Counted from the first letter of the stretch, positions 37,067 to 47,776 are shown. The stretch is 64,000 bases of DNA from an endosymbiont of Galathealinum brachiosum (GCA_003349885.1 QFXC01000013.1:730555-794554), one strand, 5' to 3'. Translations and numbers: made by a program. Notes: generated by a model from the sequence alone, not told the origin.

Positions 37067-37425
37067 ATTATTTCATTTAACCCTTTTGTAATCATTTTAC
37101 GATTACGAATCCTGTATTAAACCCTGCATAACGAGAATGAATAATTCACTAAAAAAACAGCTTTATCCAGTGAAATTAACATACTTTTCAGATACCTAAC
37201 TATTATCTGAGTCTATTGCAGTCAATAAGTTGTTTTTCTTTTTAGACTATAAAGTAGATAAAGAAGCATCTTTTTGTGCATGAATTATAGTCTCAGAATG
37301 CAAATCAAGCGACAGTATTTTGAAAATAGACTAGTATTATTCGATACTTGCAGCTAATATTTAATGCAAATACACACAAAAGAGCTATAACTACTTATAC
37401 TCAAAGTGGATTAAGGGGATTGAGC
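37067..37425. promoter_or_regulatory. Divergent mrcA-pilM regulatory region
   Basis: This 359 bp AT-rich gap holds no credible gene. It must carry promoters for mrcA (minus) and pilM (plus). A plausible sigma70 promoter for pilM lies at 37320-37348. A short inverted pair GTAATC / GATTAC occurs near 37089-37107. Confidence 0.6.
37320..37348 (+). promoter_or_regulatory. Candidate sigma70 promoter for pilMNOPQ
   Basis: TTGAAA (37320-37325), a 17 bp spacer, then GATACT (37343-37348). It would start transcription near 37355, about 70 bases before the pilM start. Confidence 0.5.
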
Positions 37426-38511
37426 GTGTTTCAACTGAAACGCAAAAAACCATCATTACTGGGCATTGACATTAGTTCAACTTCTATAAAGGTAGTTGAG
37501 TTGTCTCAAACTGATTCTGGCTATCGAGTAGAAAGTCTCGCAGTTGAACCATTACCAGCTAATGCGGTTGCTGAAAAAAACATACAGGATGTTGAAGCTG
37601 TCGGGGAGTCCCTGGTTAAAGCTTTAAAAAAGTCCGGTTCCAAATGCAAATTGACGGCATTAGCTGTGCCCGGCTCATCAGTAATAACAAAAGTTATCAC
37701 TATGCCAGCCAGCTTGTCCGATGCTGAAATGGAAGCCCAGATTGAGCTTGAAGCTGATCAATACATCCCCTACCCATTAGAAGAAATTAATCTGGACTTT
37801 CAGGTTTTAGGTGAAACCGAAGCCAACCCGGATACAGTTGATGTACTACTTGCTGCTTCGAGAAGCGAAAACGTGGAAATGCGTACAGCCGTTGCAGAAA
37901 TTGCAGGCCTCACTGCAAAACTAATTGATGTTGAAGCCTACACCATAGAAAAAGCCACCAGTTTATTATCTACCCAGACAAAAGTATCAGATGATGAAGA
38001 TGACTCTGATGGCTCTGATAGTTTTGTCGTTGCTGTACTCGATGTGGGCGCCACCATGACCAGCCTCAATGTCATTGAAAATGGTGAATTAATTTATACT
38101 CGTGAACAGGCATTTGGCGGGAAGCAACTTACTGAAGAAATTATGCGCCGCTATGGCCTTGCATATGAAGAAGCAGGTCGACTGAAAAAAGTAGGTGGTT
38201 TGCCCGACAACTATATTCCTGAAGTATTAGAACCATTTAAAGAAAATATGGCTCAACAGGTGAGCCGATTTCTACAGTTTTTCTATACTGCAGGGCAACA
38301 CGAATCTGTAGATATGATTGCCCTGGCAGGTGGTTGTGCTTCAATTCCCGGCATTGACGAATTAATTGCATCACAACTTGAAATTGAAACCATTATCGCC
38401 AATCCTTTTGCCGAAATGGATCTTTCAAATAAAGTTAATTCTCAGGCACTCAGCAATGATGCTCCGGCATTAATGATTGCCTGTGGACTAGCCATGAGGA
38501 GTTTTGACTAA
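37426..38511 (+). CDS. pilM: Type IV pilus assembly ATPase-like protein PilM
   Basis: PilM is an actin-like cytosolic protein that binds PilN and the pilus machinery. The 361-residue protein has SLLGIDISSTSIKVVELSQ, DVGATMTSLNVIENGELIYTREQAFGGKQLTEEI, and the ALAGGCASIPGIDELI phosphate-binding region. The start is a GTG at 37426 (VFQLKRKKPSLLGID), chosen because an AAGGGG site is 8-12 bases ahead and the length equals that of known PilM; a TTG far upstream would add an implausible tail. Overlap with pilN is 1 base. Confidence 0.95.
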   Translation: MFQLKRKKPSLLGIDISSTSIKVVELSQTDSGYRVESLAVEPLPANAVAEKNIQDVEAVGESLVKALKKSGSKCKLTALAVPGSSVITKVITMPASLSDAEMEAQIELEADQYIPYPLEEINLDFQVLGETEANPDTVDVLLAASRSENVEMRTAVAEIAGLTAKLIDVEAYTIEKATSLLSTQTKVSDDEDDSDGSDSFVVAVLDVGATMTSLNVIENGELIYTREQAFGGKQLTEEIMRRYGLAYEEAGRLKKVGGLPDNYIPEVLEPFKENMAQQVSRFLQFFYTAGQHESVDMIALAGGCASIPGIDELIASQLEIETIIANPFAEMDLSNKVNSQALSNDAPALMIACGLAMRSFD

Positions 38512-39080
38512 TGGCACAAATTAATCTACTTCCATGGCGCGAAGAATTACGTAAAGAGCAGACCAATCAGTTTTTGACTATGACCGGTCTGGCTTTGATG
38601 CTAACGGCCTCAATTATCGTACTCGTTCACATGAATATTTCGCGCATGATTGATCATCAGAAAAGTCGAAATAATATTTTACAGAATGAAATCAAACAAC
38701 TTGACGTTCAATTATTGAAAATAAAAGGCCTGGAAGATACTAAAGAAAAACTATTGTCTCGTATGGAAATCATCCAGTCTTTACAACAAAAACGTCCTCA
38801 AATTGTTCACCTGTTTGATGAAATAGTTAAAACTATTCCTGAAGGTTTACACATTACTGAAATCAAGCAAACCGCTAACAGCATCACTATAGATGGCGTT
38901 GCAGAATCGAATGGCCGAGTTTCAGCCTATATGCGTAACATTGACGCCTCAGAATGGATGACAAAACCCAGACTGCAGGTAATTGAAAGCACCCGTAAAG
39001 ACGGCCGTGGCAGCAAGTTTATTCTAGTCGCTCAACAATCAGCACCTAAAACTGATGAAGAACAGGCCGGGGAATTATAA
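38511..39080 (+). CDS. pilN: Type IV pilus assembly protein PilN
   Basis: PilN is an inner-membrane protein that links cytosolic PilM with PilO in the alignment complex. The 189-residue protein begins MAQINLLPWREELRKEQ, the PilM-binding segment, followed by one TM helix (about 24-44) and a periplasmic coiled coil and ferredoxin-like domain. The TAATG junction couples it to pilM. pilO follows with a 2 bp gap. Confidence 0.96.
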   Translation: MAQINLLPWREELRKEQTNQFLTMTGLALMLTASIIVLVHMNISRMIDHQKSRNNILQNEIKQLDVQLLKIKGLEDTKEKLLSRMEIIQSLQQKRPQIVHLFDEIVKTIPEGLHITEIKQTANSITIDGVAESNGRVSAYMRNIDASEWMTKPRLQVIESTRKDGRGSKFILVAQQSAPKTDEEQAGEL

Positions 39081-39082
39081 TA

Positions 39083-39703
39083 ATGGATCTATCAAAACTA
39101 CAAGAATTTGACATCAATGACATTGATGTTAATGACATTAAAAAAATTGGTAGTGCACCAACACCAGTAAAAGCTTTTCTTATCATTCTATTATGTTTAA
39201 TCGCCGGTGGTGCTGGTGTATTTTTAGACACAAAAAAACAACTGGAAGCACTAGAAACGTTTGAAAAAGAAGAGCAAACACTACGAGTTACATTTGACCA
39301 GAAACAAAGTAAAGCAGCTAATCTTGAAGCTTACGCTCAACAGCTAGAAGATATGAAACAGTCTTTTGGTGCACTGCTTCGTCAATTACCGAATAAAACT
39401 GAAATCGAATCTCTGCTTACCGACATTTCTCAAACAGGGATCGCCAGTGGACTTGAAATTGAGTTTTTTAAACCTGAAGGTTTATCACCTAAAGAGTTTT
39501 ATGCTGAATTCCCAATCAAATTAAGGGTCACCGGCCGATACCACCAGTTTGGAAAGTTTGTTAGCGGTGTCGCCGCCTTACCTCGCATTGTAACCATGCG
39601 AGATATTAGCATTAGCAAACCCAAAGATACCTCAGGTGTTCAACTGCAAATGGAAGTTACCGCAGTTACTTATCAATATCTAGACGAACAAGAGGATGTT
39701 TAA
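39083..39703 (+). CDS. pilO: Type IV pilus assembly protein PilO
   Basis: PilO dimerises with PilN in the periplasm. The 206-residue protein has an N-terminal cytosolic tail of about 28 residues, a TM helix (KAFLIILLCLIAGGAGVFL), a coiled coil, and a ferredoxin-like domain with LPNKTEIESLLTDISQTGIASGLEIEFFKPE. It is spaced 2 bp from both pilN and pilP, consistent with a single operon. Confidence 0.96.
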   Translation: MDLSKLQEFDINDIDVNDIKKIGSAPTPVKAFLIILLCLIAGGAGVFLDTKKQLEALETFEKEEQTLRVTFDQKQSKAANLEAYAQQLEDMKQSFGALLRQLPNKTEIESLLTDISQTGIASGLEIEFFKPEGLSPKEFYAEFPIKLRVTGRYHQFGKFVSGVAALPRIVTMRDISISKPKDTSGVQLQMEVTAVTYQYLDEQEDV

Positions 39704-39705
39704 TA

Positions 39706-40230
39706 ATGTCCTTAAAACTTAAAAGTTCACTCTTGATATTAACCGTTATTTTAAGCGCATGTTCAAAAAACAATGACGATCTAACTGCTTATATTAACGA
39801 GACTAAAACCAAACATCTGGGTAGTGTAAAACCACTTCCTACGTTTGAACCTTATAAAAACTTCACATATGAAGCCGCTGAATTAAGAGATCCATTTGAA
39901 GCCGCTTTTGAGGCTGAAATAGGTAACGAAAACATATCAAACTCCAGTGGTTTACGTCCAGCAGCAAGTCGGCCAAAAGAACCTTTAGAGACTTACCCGT
40001 TAGACACGTTAAGAATGGTTGGTATTCTGGTGCAAAATGAAAACACCTGGGGCCTGGTAAAAGATCCAAACAATGTAGTACACAGAGTACAAACAGGTAA
40101 TTATGCCGGCCAGAATGAAGGTCAGATAATTTCTGTTACAGAAAAACAAATAGACATTATTGAAATAATTCCGGATGGACTTGGCGGCTATATAGAACGT
40201 ACAGCCTCTCTTGCCATTGGATCAAAATAA
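39706..40230 (+). CDS. pilP: Type IV pilus lipoprotein PilP
   Basis: PilP is an inner-membrane lipoprotein that bridges PilNO and the PilQ secretin. The 174-residue precursor has a lipobox (ILSAC, Cys19), a flexible Pro-rich linker, and a beta-sandwich with RDPFEAA and YPLDTLRMVGIL...NTWGLVKDPNNVVHRVQTGNYAGQN. It is 17 bp upstream of pilQ. Confidence 0.96.
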   Translation: MSLKLKSSLLILTVILSACSKNNDDLTAYINETKTKHLGSVKPLPTFEPYKNFTYEAAELRDPFEAAFEAEIGNENISNSSGLRPAASRPKEPLETYPLDTLRMVGILVQNENTWGLVKDPNNVVHRVQTGNYAGQNEGQIISVTEKQIDIIEIIPDGLGGYIERTASLAIGSK

Positions 40231-40247
40231 AAAAGTATGGAGCAATC

Positions 40248-42410
40248 ATGAATAGCCTAATAACAAGCATTAAAAGTTCAATGCGTATAAAAATCATGCT
40301 TAGTTTCATGCTTATGATGCTATCGGGTTTAAATGTACAAACAGCAATAGCTGCTATTAATAATATTGAAGAGATAACGTACTCATCACTTCCAGGTAAC
40401 CGGTTACAAATTAATATTAGACTAACTGAAGTGAGTGAAAAACCACTAAGTTTTAATATTGATAACCCTGCACGTATCGCTTTTGACTTTAAGAATACAA
40501 AAAGCAACCTGCCTAAAAGAAAACAACAAATAGGTATTGGTGTTGCTCAATCTTTAACAACTGTAACCGTTAAAAATAAAACCCGCGTCATTTTAAACTT
40601 ATCAGATACTGTTCCTTACGATGTTTCAGTTAACAGAAATGTTGTATCTGTCACTCTTGAAAGTGAATCAACTAACGCTATAGAATCTGCGAAAGCTAAA
40701 AGCGGGCTTGCTGCAATGACGGATACTAGCGGCGGCAGCAGTAGAAGCGTTACAAAAATTGATTTCCGACGTGGAGACAAAGGAGAAGGTAGAGTACTGC
40801 TGTCTCTATCTGAAGCCAGCATTCCAATGGATATCTCTGAAGAGTTCGGCAAGGTTGTCGTGAGCTTTTCAAATACATCACTTCCGAAAGACCTTCATCA
40901 ACGTCTTGATGTACTGGATTTTGCAACGCCTGTTAAAACCATTGATAGTTTCCAGATCGACGGTAATTCGCGCATTCTTATTGAACCAAGTCATAAAGAT
41001 TTTACACATCTGGCCTACCAGACAGATAAGTTATTTACTATTGAGTTTATTCCAGTTTCAAAAAATGACCTAGAAGAACAGAAAAAAGCTAAATTCGGTT
41101 ACACAGGTGAACGCCTGTCATTAAACTTCCAGGACATACCCGTCCGCGCAGTACTACAACTTATTGCTGATTTTACCGGCTTGAATGTTGTAGTGAGCGA
41201 CTCGGTTGATGGCAATCTAACATTACGTCTGAAAAATGTTCCATGGGATCAGGCTCTCGATATTATCCTGAAAGCCAAAGGCTTATCAAAACGTGAATCT
41301 GGCAATGTAATGCTGATTGCACCGAGTGAAGAAATTGCCGCTCAGGAAAAAATTGACCTCGAAGCTCAGTCACAAATCACAGAACTTGCACCTATCCGTA
41401 GCGCATTTTTCGAAATTAACTTTGCTAAAGTGACTGATCTAGCACAGTTATTTGAAGGTGACGGTGAAGAAGGCAGTCTGACACTGCTCTCTCCTCGTGG
41501 CAGCGTGATAATGGATGAACGTACAAACACACTAATAGTGAAAGACACTGACGCTGTTATTTCTGAAATCAGACGCACACTGGCGAAACTTGATATCCCT
41601 GTTCGTCAGGTATTAATAGAATCACGAATTGTTATCGCAACCGATAACTTCAAGAAAGAACTTGGTGTTCGTTTTGGTGCTACCTCGGTAAGAGCTAATG
41701 GCTCAGATGGACTTAAAGCCACATCAGGCACAATTGGTGGTACTAATACAATTGTAGATAGTGGTATCGATAATCTGGGCAATACAGGTAGTGTTTTCCC
41801 TGTGACTTCACCTTCAGGTATAAGTGCAGACAGGTTAAACGTAAACATGCCCGTTGTTGGTGCGGCTGGCAGTATCGCATTTACAATTTTAAGTGGCGGC
41901 AACCTGTTAGATCTTGAGCTTTCGGCCTTACAGGCTGAAGATGATGGTGAAATAATATCTAGCCCTCGAGTGGTTACTTCTGACCGCCATGAAGCTTTCA
42001 TTGAGCAGGGTGTAGAAATACCCTACTTATCAGCTACATCAAGCGGCGCAACTCAGGTTGAATTCAAGAAAGCGGTTCTTAGTATTAGAGTGACGCCTCA
42101 AATTACACCTGATGATCGAATCATAATGGATCTATCGGTTAATAAAGATGCGGTTGGTGAAGTGTTTGCCAATATACCAAGTATTGATACGCGCCAGGTA
42201 ACCACTCAGGTACTGGTAGAGAATGGCGACACGATTGTTCTTGGTGGTATTTACGAAACTGAAACCCGCAATGAATTAGACAAAGTACCCGTATTAGGCG
42301 ATCTACCATTAATAGGCAGTTTATTCAGGCATACTTTAGAAAGCACGGATAAACAAGAATTACTTATATTTGTAACGCCGAAGATTTTAAAAGATTCACT
42401 AAGTCTGTAA
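40248..42410 (+). CDS. pilQ: Type IV pilus secretin PilQ
   Basis: PilQ forms the outer-membrane gate for the pilus. The 720-residue protein has a signal peptide (residues to about 35), two AMIN domains (about 35-275) that bind peptidoglycan, an STN/N0 domain (LSLNFQDIPVRAVLQLIADFTGLNVVVSDSV), an N1 domain, and the C-terminal secretin (VLIESRIVIATDNFKKELGVRFG, PRVVTSDRHEAFIEQGVEIPY, GDTIVLGGIYETE, VPVLGDLPLIGSLFR). It closes the pilMNOPQ operon. A lipoprotein gene begins 25 bp later. Confidence 0.97.
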   Translation: MNSLITSIKSSMRIKIMLSFMLMMLSGLNVQTAIAAINNIEEITYSSLPGNRLQINIRLTEVSEKPLSFNIDNPARIAFDFKNTKSNLPKRKQQIGIGVAQSLTTVTVKNKTRVILNLSDTVPYDVSVNRNVVSVTLESESTNAIESAKAKSGLAAMTDTSGGSSRSVTKIDFRRGDKGEGRVLLSLSEASIPMDISEEFGKVVVSFSNTSLPKDLHQRLDVLDFATPVKTIDSFQIDGNSRILIEPSHKDFTHLAYQTDKLFTIEFIPVSKNDLEEQKKAKFGYTGERLSLNFQDIPVRAVLQLIADFTGLNVVVSDSVDGNLTLRLKNVPWDQALDIILKAKGLSKRESGNVMLIAPSEEIAAQEKIDLEAQSQITELAPIRSAFFEINFAKVTDLAQLFEGDGEEGSLTLLSPRGSVIMDERTNTLIVKDTDAVISEIRRTLAKLDIPVRQVLIESRIVIATDNFKKELGVRFGATSVRANGSDGLKATSGTIGGTNTIVDSGIDNLGNTGSVFPVTSPSGISADRLNVNMPVVGAAGSIAFTILSGGNLLDLELSALQAEDDGEIISSPRVVTSDRHEAFIEQGVEIPYLSATSSGATQVEFKKAVLSIRVTPQITPDDRIIMDLSVNKDAVGEVFANIPSIDTRQVTTQVLVENGDTIVLGGIYETETRNELDKVPVLGDLPLIGSLFRHTLESTDKQELLIFVTPKILKDSLSL

Positions 42411-42435
42411 TTAAAATATATTCGGGATATTGAGC

Positions 42436-43107
42436 ATGAATAATAAATTAAAAATTTTAGCAACAGCATTAATGACGTTAGCGATGATAAGTTGCGCTGA
42501 AAACGAATCACCCTTTATTGAAGGTGGTAGTTCATCCAACAATATTGTTTCGGCAAAAAACTTTGCGCTTTCATTCGATGACCTGAGCCCTGATGTCTAT
42601 GATGTTGCGAACGACATAACATTTACGAGCATACCTGTAGTCATTACTGTGAACGCCGGTGACCGTTTTCAAGCCAAGGTAACCGGAGGGACTGTTTTCT
42701 TTCGTACTGAAGTAGGTTTATTAGATAGCAGTAGTTGTGAGTTAGTTAATGGTACATGCTCGGTAAATTGGGTTAGTGCAATTGAACCTAACGCTAGACC
42801 TGCAGATAACATAAATACAGTCACTGCCTGGATGACAGGTGAAGAAGGTTTTACTGATTTGAATGGAAGCGGCATTTTTGATGACGGTGACATTTTCACA
42901 CATGACTTATCAGATCCGTTTTTAGATCTAAGTCATGATGGACTCACACCAACTTACAATGCAGGCGTGGATGCTCTTATTATCGATACTGCATTTGATG
43001 CAGCCGATAGTGCGTATAGTGGAACAGGGTGTGCCCATTCAACATTGTGCGCCACTACATCCTCTACCTTTTTATTTGACACTCAGGAAATGGATTTAGC
43101 ATTTTAA
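42436..43107 (+). CDS. Uncharacterised lipoprotein with Asp-rich Ca-like loop
   Basis: The 223-residue protein has a signal peptide and a lipobox (LAMISCAE, Cys17), so it should be anchored in a membrane. The middle resembles an Ig-like beta sandwich (SIPVVITVNAGDRFQAKVTGGTVFF). The loop DLNGSGIFDDGDIF resembles a calcium-binding dockerin-type loop, and the C-terminal half contains several Asp-rich turns and four Cys residues that could form disulfides. I do not recognise a named family. The ATG at 42436 is chosen over a TTG at 42430. It follows pilQ by 25 bp, so cotranscription with the pilus genes is likely. Confidence 0.82.
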   Translation: MNNKLKILATALMTLAMISCAENESPFIEGGSSSNNIVSAKNFALSFDDLSPDVYDVANDITFTSIPVVITVNAGDRFQAKVTGGTVFFRTEVGLLDSSSCELVNGTCSVNWVSAIEPNARPADNINTVTAWMTGEEGFTDLNGSGIFDDGDIFTHDLSDPFLDLSHDGLTPTYNAGVDALIIDTAFDAADSAYSGTGCAHSTLCATTSSTFLFDTQEMDLAF

Positions 43108-43347
43108 GTTTATAATTTGACCGCTAAAAGAACACTCTTTCCGGTTTCAGCTAAATAGTCACATTAAAAAACATTCCCTGTTTAACAGGGATTTGAAATT
43201 ATCGCATATAGATAAAAAGCGCCTCCCTGACTGTTAGAAGCTGCATTCAAACTCTTAATATGACACTTCCCCTATAGCCTTACACTTTTACTGAATTTAA
43301 CCCAAAAGGGATACGCGCACTTTTATAAATGATAAACTCCATTTTCT

Positions 43348-43887
43348 ATGACCAACAAACAAAACATCTTTCTAATTGGCCCTATGGGCGCAGGCAAAAC
43401 CACAATGGGGCGGCAGATAGCCAAGCGCCTGAACATGGATTTTGAAGATAGCGACCATGCTATAGAAGCACATACCGGTGTTGATATTCCTTTGATTTTT
43501 GAGAAGGAAGGTGAAGACGGTTTTCGTAAACGCGAAACCGCCATTATTGATGAACTGACACAAAAAACGCATTTAGTATTAGCCACTGGTGGTGGCGCAG
43601 TACTGGCTAAGGAAAACCGTCAGTACTTAAAAAACAGAGGCACTGTGATTTATCTTCACAGTGATATCAAGCATTTACTCGAGCGAGTCGGACACGATAA
43701 AAACCGCCCTCTTCTGCAAACTGCAGACCCCGCTGCTACCCTTAGAGAGATTATGAAAATTCGTGAGCCTTTGTATCGGGAAACCGCCGATATCATTATA
43801 AATACTGGGCAACAGTCGATTCGGGCAGTAATAAACGTTATGCTAGACAAATTAAGAAAATTCAATAGTACGTCAGGGTTAAAATGA
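43348..43887 (+). CDS. aroK: Shikimate kinase
   Basis: AroK phosphorylates shikimate in chorismate synthesis. The 179-residue P-loop kinase shows [19 protein letters not shown] (Walker A), [29 protein letters not shown] and the LID RPLLQ. The start at 43348 matches E. coli AroK. It overlaps aroB by 4 bp (ATGA). The pilQ-aroK-aroB order is typical of gammaproteobacteria. The 240 bp before it contain a short CCCTG/CAGGG hairpin near 43181 but no gene. Confidence 0.96.
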   Translation: MTNKQNIFLIGPMGAGKTTMGRQIAKRLNMDFEDSDHAIEAHTGVDIPLIFEKEGEDGFRKRETAIIDELTQKTHLVLATGGGAVLAKENRQYLKNRGTVIYLHSDIKHLLERVGHDKNRPLLQTADPAATLREIMKIREPLYRETADIIINTGQQSIRAVINVMLDKLRKFNSTSGLK

Positions 43888-44960
43888 TTTCGTTAAAAGT
43901 TAATCTGGGTGAACGCAGTTATCCAATTTGTATTGGAGAAAACCTGCTTGATCAAGGTGAATTACTCACTCAACATATTCCCGGTAATAGTGCGCTTATC
44001 GTCAGCGATGAAACTGTTGCCCCTTTATACATGGACAAGGTAGAAAATGCTCTGAGCAATTTTCGCCATAAAACACTGGTTTTACCTGATGGTGAAGAGC
44101 ACAAAAATTTAAATGTTTTAAATACTATCTATGACTCCCTGTTAGAAAACAAACTTGACAGAAACACCACCCTGATTGCTTTAGGTGGCGGAGTGATTGG
44201 TGATATTACCGGATTTGCAGCCGCTACATACCAACGTGGGGTTCACCTGATACAAATTCCCACCACACTGTTATCACAGGTAGATTCATCTGTTGGTGGT
44301 AAAACAGCGGTCAATCACCCGTTGGGTAAAAATATGATCGGGGCTTTTTATCAGCCTAAAGCCGTAATTGCCGATACCAGCACTCTGGATACACTCGAGC
44401 AGCGACAGTTATGTTCTGGTATTGCTGAAGTAATTAAATACGGCCTGATTCGAGATACTGCATTTCTTGAATGGCTAGAAAGCAATATCGACAAGTTACT
44501 TGATCGAGACCCTGAAGCACTTGCTTACGCTATTGAACGCTCCTGTCGCAACAAAGCAGAAGTCGTGGCAGCCGATGAAAGAGAAAGCGGTCAACGAGCA
44601 TTACTCAATTTGGGACACACATTTGGACATGCCATAGAAACAGGTATGGGATATGGCGCGTGGTTACATGGTGAAGCAGTTGCCAGTGGTATGGTTATGG
44701 CTGCCCGTTTATCTAATAAACTGGGGTGGATAACAGAAAGCGATGTAGATCGAGTTATCAATATAATTGAACGAGCCAACCTGCCGGTTAAAGCACCTGA
44801 ACAAATGAGCAGCGACAAATTTGTTGACCTTATGTCTCTGGATAAAAAAGTATCTGATGGTGTATTGAATCTGGTACTTTACAAATCATTAGGTAAAGCC
44901 GTTATTTCTAAAGACTATACTGATGCTATATTAAGAGAAACCATTTCAGAAAGTTATTAA
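43884..44960 (+). CDS. aroB: 3-dehydroquinate synthase
   Basis: AroB cyclises DAHP to 3-dehydroquinate, the second step of the shikimate pathway, with NAD+ and a metal. The 358-residue protein has [55 protein letters not shown] (substrate loop) and the metal-binding [11 protein letters not shown]. It is coupled to aroK through ATGA. dgt follows by 37 bp. Confidence 0.97.
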   Translation: MISLKVNLGERSYPICIGENLLDQGELLTQHIPGNSALIVSDETVAPLYMDKVENALSNFRHKTLVLPDGEEHKNLNVLNTIYDSLLENKLDRNTTLIALGGGVIGDITGFAAATYQRGVHLIQIPTTLLSQVDSSVGGKTAVNHPLGKNMIGAFYQPKAVIADTSTLDTLEQRQLCSGIAEVIKYGLIRDTAFLEWLESNIDKLLDRDPEALAYAIERSCRNKAEVVAADERESGQRALLNLGHTFGHAIETGMGYGAWLHGEAVASGMVMAARLSNKLGWITESDVDRVINIIERANLPVKAPEQMSSDKFVDLMSLDKKVSDGVLNLVLYKSLGKAVISKDYTDAILRETISESY

Positions 44961-44997
44961 GTCAGTATTTATTAGCCGGGATAAGAGAATATGAAAC

Positions 44998-46185
44998 ATG
45001 CATGAAGGATATGATTTACGCAATCTGGCGCCATATGCATGCAGTGAAGCAACTTCACGGGGGCGACTACATCAGGAGCCTGACCCTGTTCACCGGACAC
45101 AATATCAGAGGGACAGGGATCGAATCATACATTCAGCCGCTTTCCGTCGTCTTGAATATAAAACACAGGTTTTTGTAAACCATGAAGGTGATCTGTTTCG
45201 TACTCGCCTGACCCATTCTCTTGAAGTTTCTCAAATTGGCAGATCTATTGCCCGTGAATTACATTTACATGAAGACCTTGCTGAAACTATCGCTATCGCA
45301 CACGATCTGGGGCATGCACCCTTTGGCCATGCAGGTCAGGACGCATTAAACCGCTGCATGAAAAACTACGGTGGTTTCGAACACAACTTACAGTCGTTAC
45401 GTGTCGTCGATGAGCTGGAAGAAAAATATGCAGAATTCCCCGGTCTTAATCTAAGTTTTGAATCCCGCGAAGGCATACTCAAACACTGTTCGACAAAAGA
45501 TGCCCGTAACCTTGGTGAACTGGGCCAGCGATTTATCGATAAACATCAACCCAGCCTTGAAGCGCAGGCGTGTGATAAAGCAGATGAAATAGCGTATAAC
45601 AATCACGACATAGATGATGGCGTTAGATACGGCCTAATTACCATTGAGCAATTACAGGAAACTCAACTGTTCAGAGAGCAATATGAAATTGTCATGCAGA
45701 AGTATCCTGACATTACACATAATTGTCTAATACACGAAGTCATTCGACGCATGATTAGTCGCATGGTTGTTGACCTGATTGATACCAGCCGCAATAAAAT
45801 TCACGAACTGAATTTAAATCACCCCGATGATGCAAGGAACCAGAAGAAACAGGTCGTAGGCTTTAGTGAAGATATGCAAAAACAGACTCTTGAGCTAAAA
45901 CGTTTCCTGATGACAAATTTATACCGTCATTATCGTGTTCAAAGAATGACAACAAAAGCAGAAAGAGTTTTAAATTCATTATTTGAAGCTTTTATAAATG
46001 ATTTGCGCATATTACCGCCGGATGCTTTACAACATTGCAATAATTTAAAAGATAAAATTGGTGATAATGGAATTGCCCGGGGTGTATCTGATTATATCGC
46101 AGGCATGACAGATCGTTATGCTATTGTTGAATATGAGCGCATCTTCAACCCCAGACAATTATCTTTTGCTAACCTGATACCTTAA
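44998..46185 (+). CDS. dgt: Deoxyguanosinetriphosphate triphosphohydrolase-like HD protein
   Basis: The 395-residue HD-domain protein resembles the dGTPase-like family, which hydrolyses dNTPs to deoxynucleoside and triphosphate. It shows [38 protein letters not shown] and [17 protein letters not shown] (HD metal site), then [20 protein letters not shown]. The length is shorter than E. coli Dgt (505), so it belongs to the type 2-like group. The start at 44998 is preferred; the nearby ATG at 44991 runs to an early stop. It is 10 bp before the damX-like gene. Confidence 0.93.
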   Translation: MHEGYDLRNLAPYACSEATSRGRLHQEPDPVHRTQYQRDRDRIIHSAAFRRLEYKTQVFVNHEGDLFRTRLTHSLEVSQIGRSIARELHLHEDLAETIAIAHDLGHAPFGHAGQDALNRCMKNYGGFEHNLQSLRVVDELEEKYAEFPGLNLSFESREGILKHCSTKDARNLGELGQRFIDKHQPSLEAQACDKADEIAYNNHDIDDGVRYGLITIEQLQETQLFREQYEIVMQKYPDITHNCLIHEVIRRMISRMVVDLIDTSRNKIHELNLNHPDDARNQKKQVVGFSEDMQKQTLELKRFLMTNLYRHYRVQRMTTKAERVLNSLFEAFINDLRILPPDALQHCNNLKDKIGDNGIARGVSDYIAGMTDRYAIVEYERIFNPRQLSFANLIP

Positions 46186-46195
46186 AAGTACCTTT

Positions 46196-47776
46196 ATGGC
46201 TAAAAAAAATAACAATAAAATTACTGGTGAACTGAGCCAACAAAGCCTGGATTATTTAACATTAAAAAAACAACCTTTTGCCAGAGAAATACTGACTGAA
46301 GAAAGTTTTTTTAATAATCAGTCTCTCACTAAAATCACCGATAGCCTGAGTCACCAGATTCAATTTAGCGATTTACTTTTACTGGTTGAAGGAAGTGTGG
46401 GCTCTGGCAAAACATCCTTATTCAGACAGTTCATTCAATCAGATATTGCCAATACAAAAATTTTATCTATGCAGGCCGAGGCCACAGATACACTGGTTCA
46501 AATTCAACAGAAGATGTCTATTCATCTTCAGGATCTGGGGGATGCAAACCATCTGGAAGATAATTTAAAAAGCCTGCAAATGTTTGATCAGACACCTCTG
46601 ATTATAATGGATAACACACACGTATTAAGCGACACCACATTACAGGAATTATTCCGCTACCAAAATCAGTTAAAACGGGAAAATGAGATCAACCTGAAAA
46701 TACTGTTGTTTGCCAATTCAGGCATGATCGACACACTGCAAAAAATAACAGACATACAAACTGATCAAATGTATGTTCAAACTATGCCCGAACTTTCACC
46801 CAAACAACTGGATAGTTACATTACACATAAATTACGATGTGCAGGTTACTCCGGAGAACCTTTACTGGAAAGTAGTGACATTCAACAGTTGTTTAAAAAA
46901 GCCAATGGAACGCCTCTGGATATTATGAATCAGACAGCGCCAGTGATTGATAAAATTGTGGCTAACAAAATAAAACCACCTACTGCGGGCTGGATTAAAA
47001 CGCTCATTATCATATTAATATTATCTGTGATAATTATCGGTAGTTATATTATTTATACTTATTTATTAAATGACAGGACCAATAATGCTTTACCTGCTGA
47101 CACCGCAATTTTTGAACCTGACAGTGTCAAAGTAAACGCAAACACTCAAGAAATAATTGAACCTGTAATAAATAATGAAACAGATATAGCAGAAGTAATT
47201 AATGTACTTGAAAGCGATGAGACAGATGAAATTTCATTAGACGCGACACAGACAGGAGAGCCTCAAACTGTTCACGTCGAAACCAGCACAGATGATTCCG
47301 TAATAATGGAAACGACTGAAGCTGATAACATAAACATCAAGCAGGAAAGCCTTCAGGAAACAGTAGATGAGCCAGTACTCGAGCCAGAGGTAGTTGAAGA
47401 AAAAACCGTTGAAATAATCCCCGAGCCAATACAGGAAGCAGTTAAACCACTAAACCCTGCATTGTTACAACTTAATAAAATGGGCTTGCAGGATGCTAAC
47501 TGGCTAAATCAACAAAACAGCAATAACTGGGCATTACAGATATTAGGTGCCAGAGAGCCAGAAACACTTTTAAAATTTGCCCGACAAAATAATTTAAGTG
47601 CAGACACTGCCTGGTATAAAACCTGGTTAACATCCAAACCCTATTATGTGCTGGTACATGGTAACTATATTAATCGAGATGAAGCACGTGTTGCAATTGC
47701 CGCTTTACCGCCAAAATTACGTTCATTGAAACCCTGGGTCAAAAGTATGAAATCAATACAACAGGCGTTGAAATAA
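46196..47776 (+). CDS. damX: DamX-like ATPase with C-terminal SPOR domain
   Basis: The 526-residue protein has an N-terminal AAA/ExeA-like ATPase domain (Walker A GSVGSGKTS at 66-74, PLIIMDNTHVL as Walker B-like), one TM helix (about 262-289), a long acidic linker, and a C-terminal SPOR domain (NNWALQILG...PYYVLVHGNYINRDEARVAI). DamX-type proteins bind denuded glycan at the septum and contribute to division. The E. coli version lacks the ATPase part. The position after aroB-dgt matches the usual aroKB-damX region. The ATG overlaps no other gene. Confidence 0.9.
   Translation: MAKKNNNKITGELSQQSLDYLTLKKQPFAREILTEESFFNNQSLTKITDSLSHQIQFSDLLLLVEGSVGSGKTSLFRQFIQSDIANTKILSMQAEATDTLVQIQQKMSIHLQDLGDANHLEDNLKSLQMFDQTPLIIMDNTHVLSDTTLQELFRYQNQLKRENEINLKILLFANSGMIDTLQKITDIQTDQMYVQTMPELSPKQLDSYITHKLRCAGYSGEPLLESSDIQQLFKKANGTPLDIMNQTAPVIDKIVANKIKPPTAGWIKTLIIILILSVIIIGSYIIYTYLLNDRTNNALPADTAIFEPDSVKVNANTQEIIEPVINNETDIAEVINVLESDETDEISLDATQTGEPQTVHVETSTDDSVIMETTEADNINIKQESLQETVDEPVLEPEVVEEKTVEIIPEPIQEAVKPLNPALLQLNKMGLQDANWLNQQNSNNWALQILGAREPETLLKFARQNNLSADTAWYKTWLTSKPYYVLVHGNYINRDEARVAIAALPPKLRSLKPWVKSMKSIQQALK

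Noticed and set aside
37348..37425. N-terminal extension of PilM from a TTG start
   Set aside because: No ribosome site; the GTG at 37426 with AAGGGG ahead gives the usual PilM length, and the TTG overlaps the predicted -10 box.
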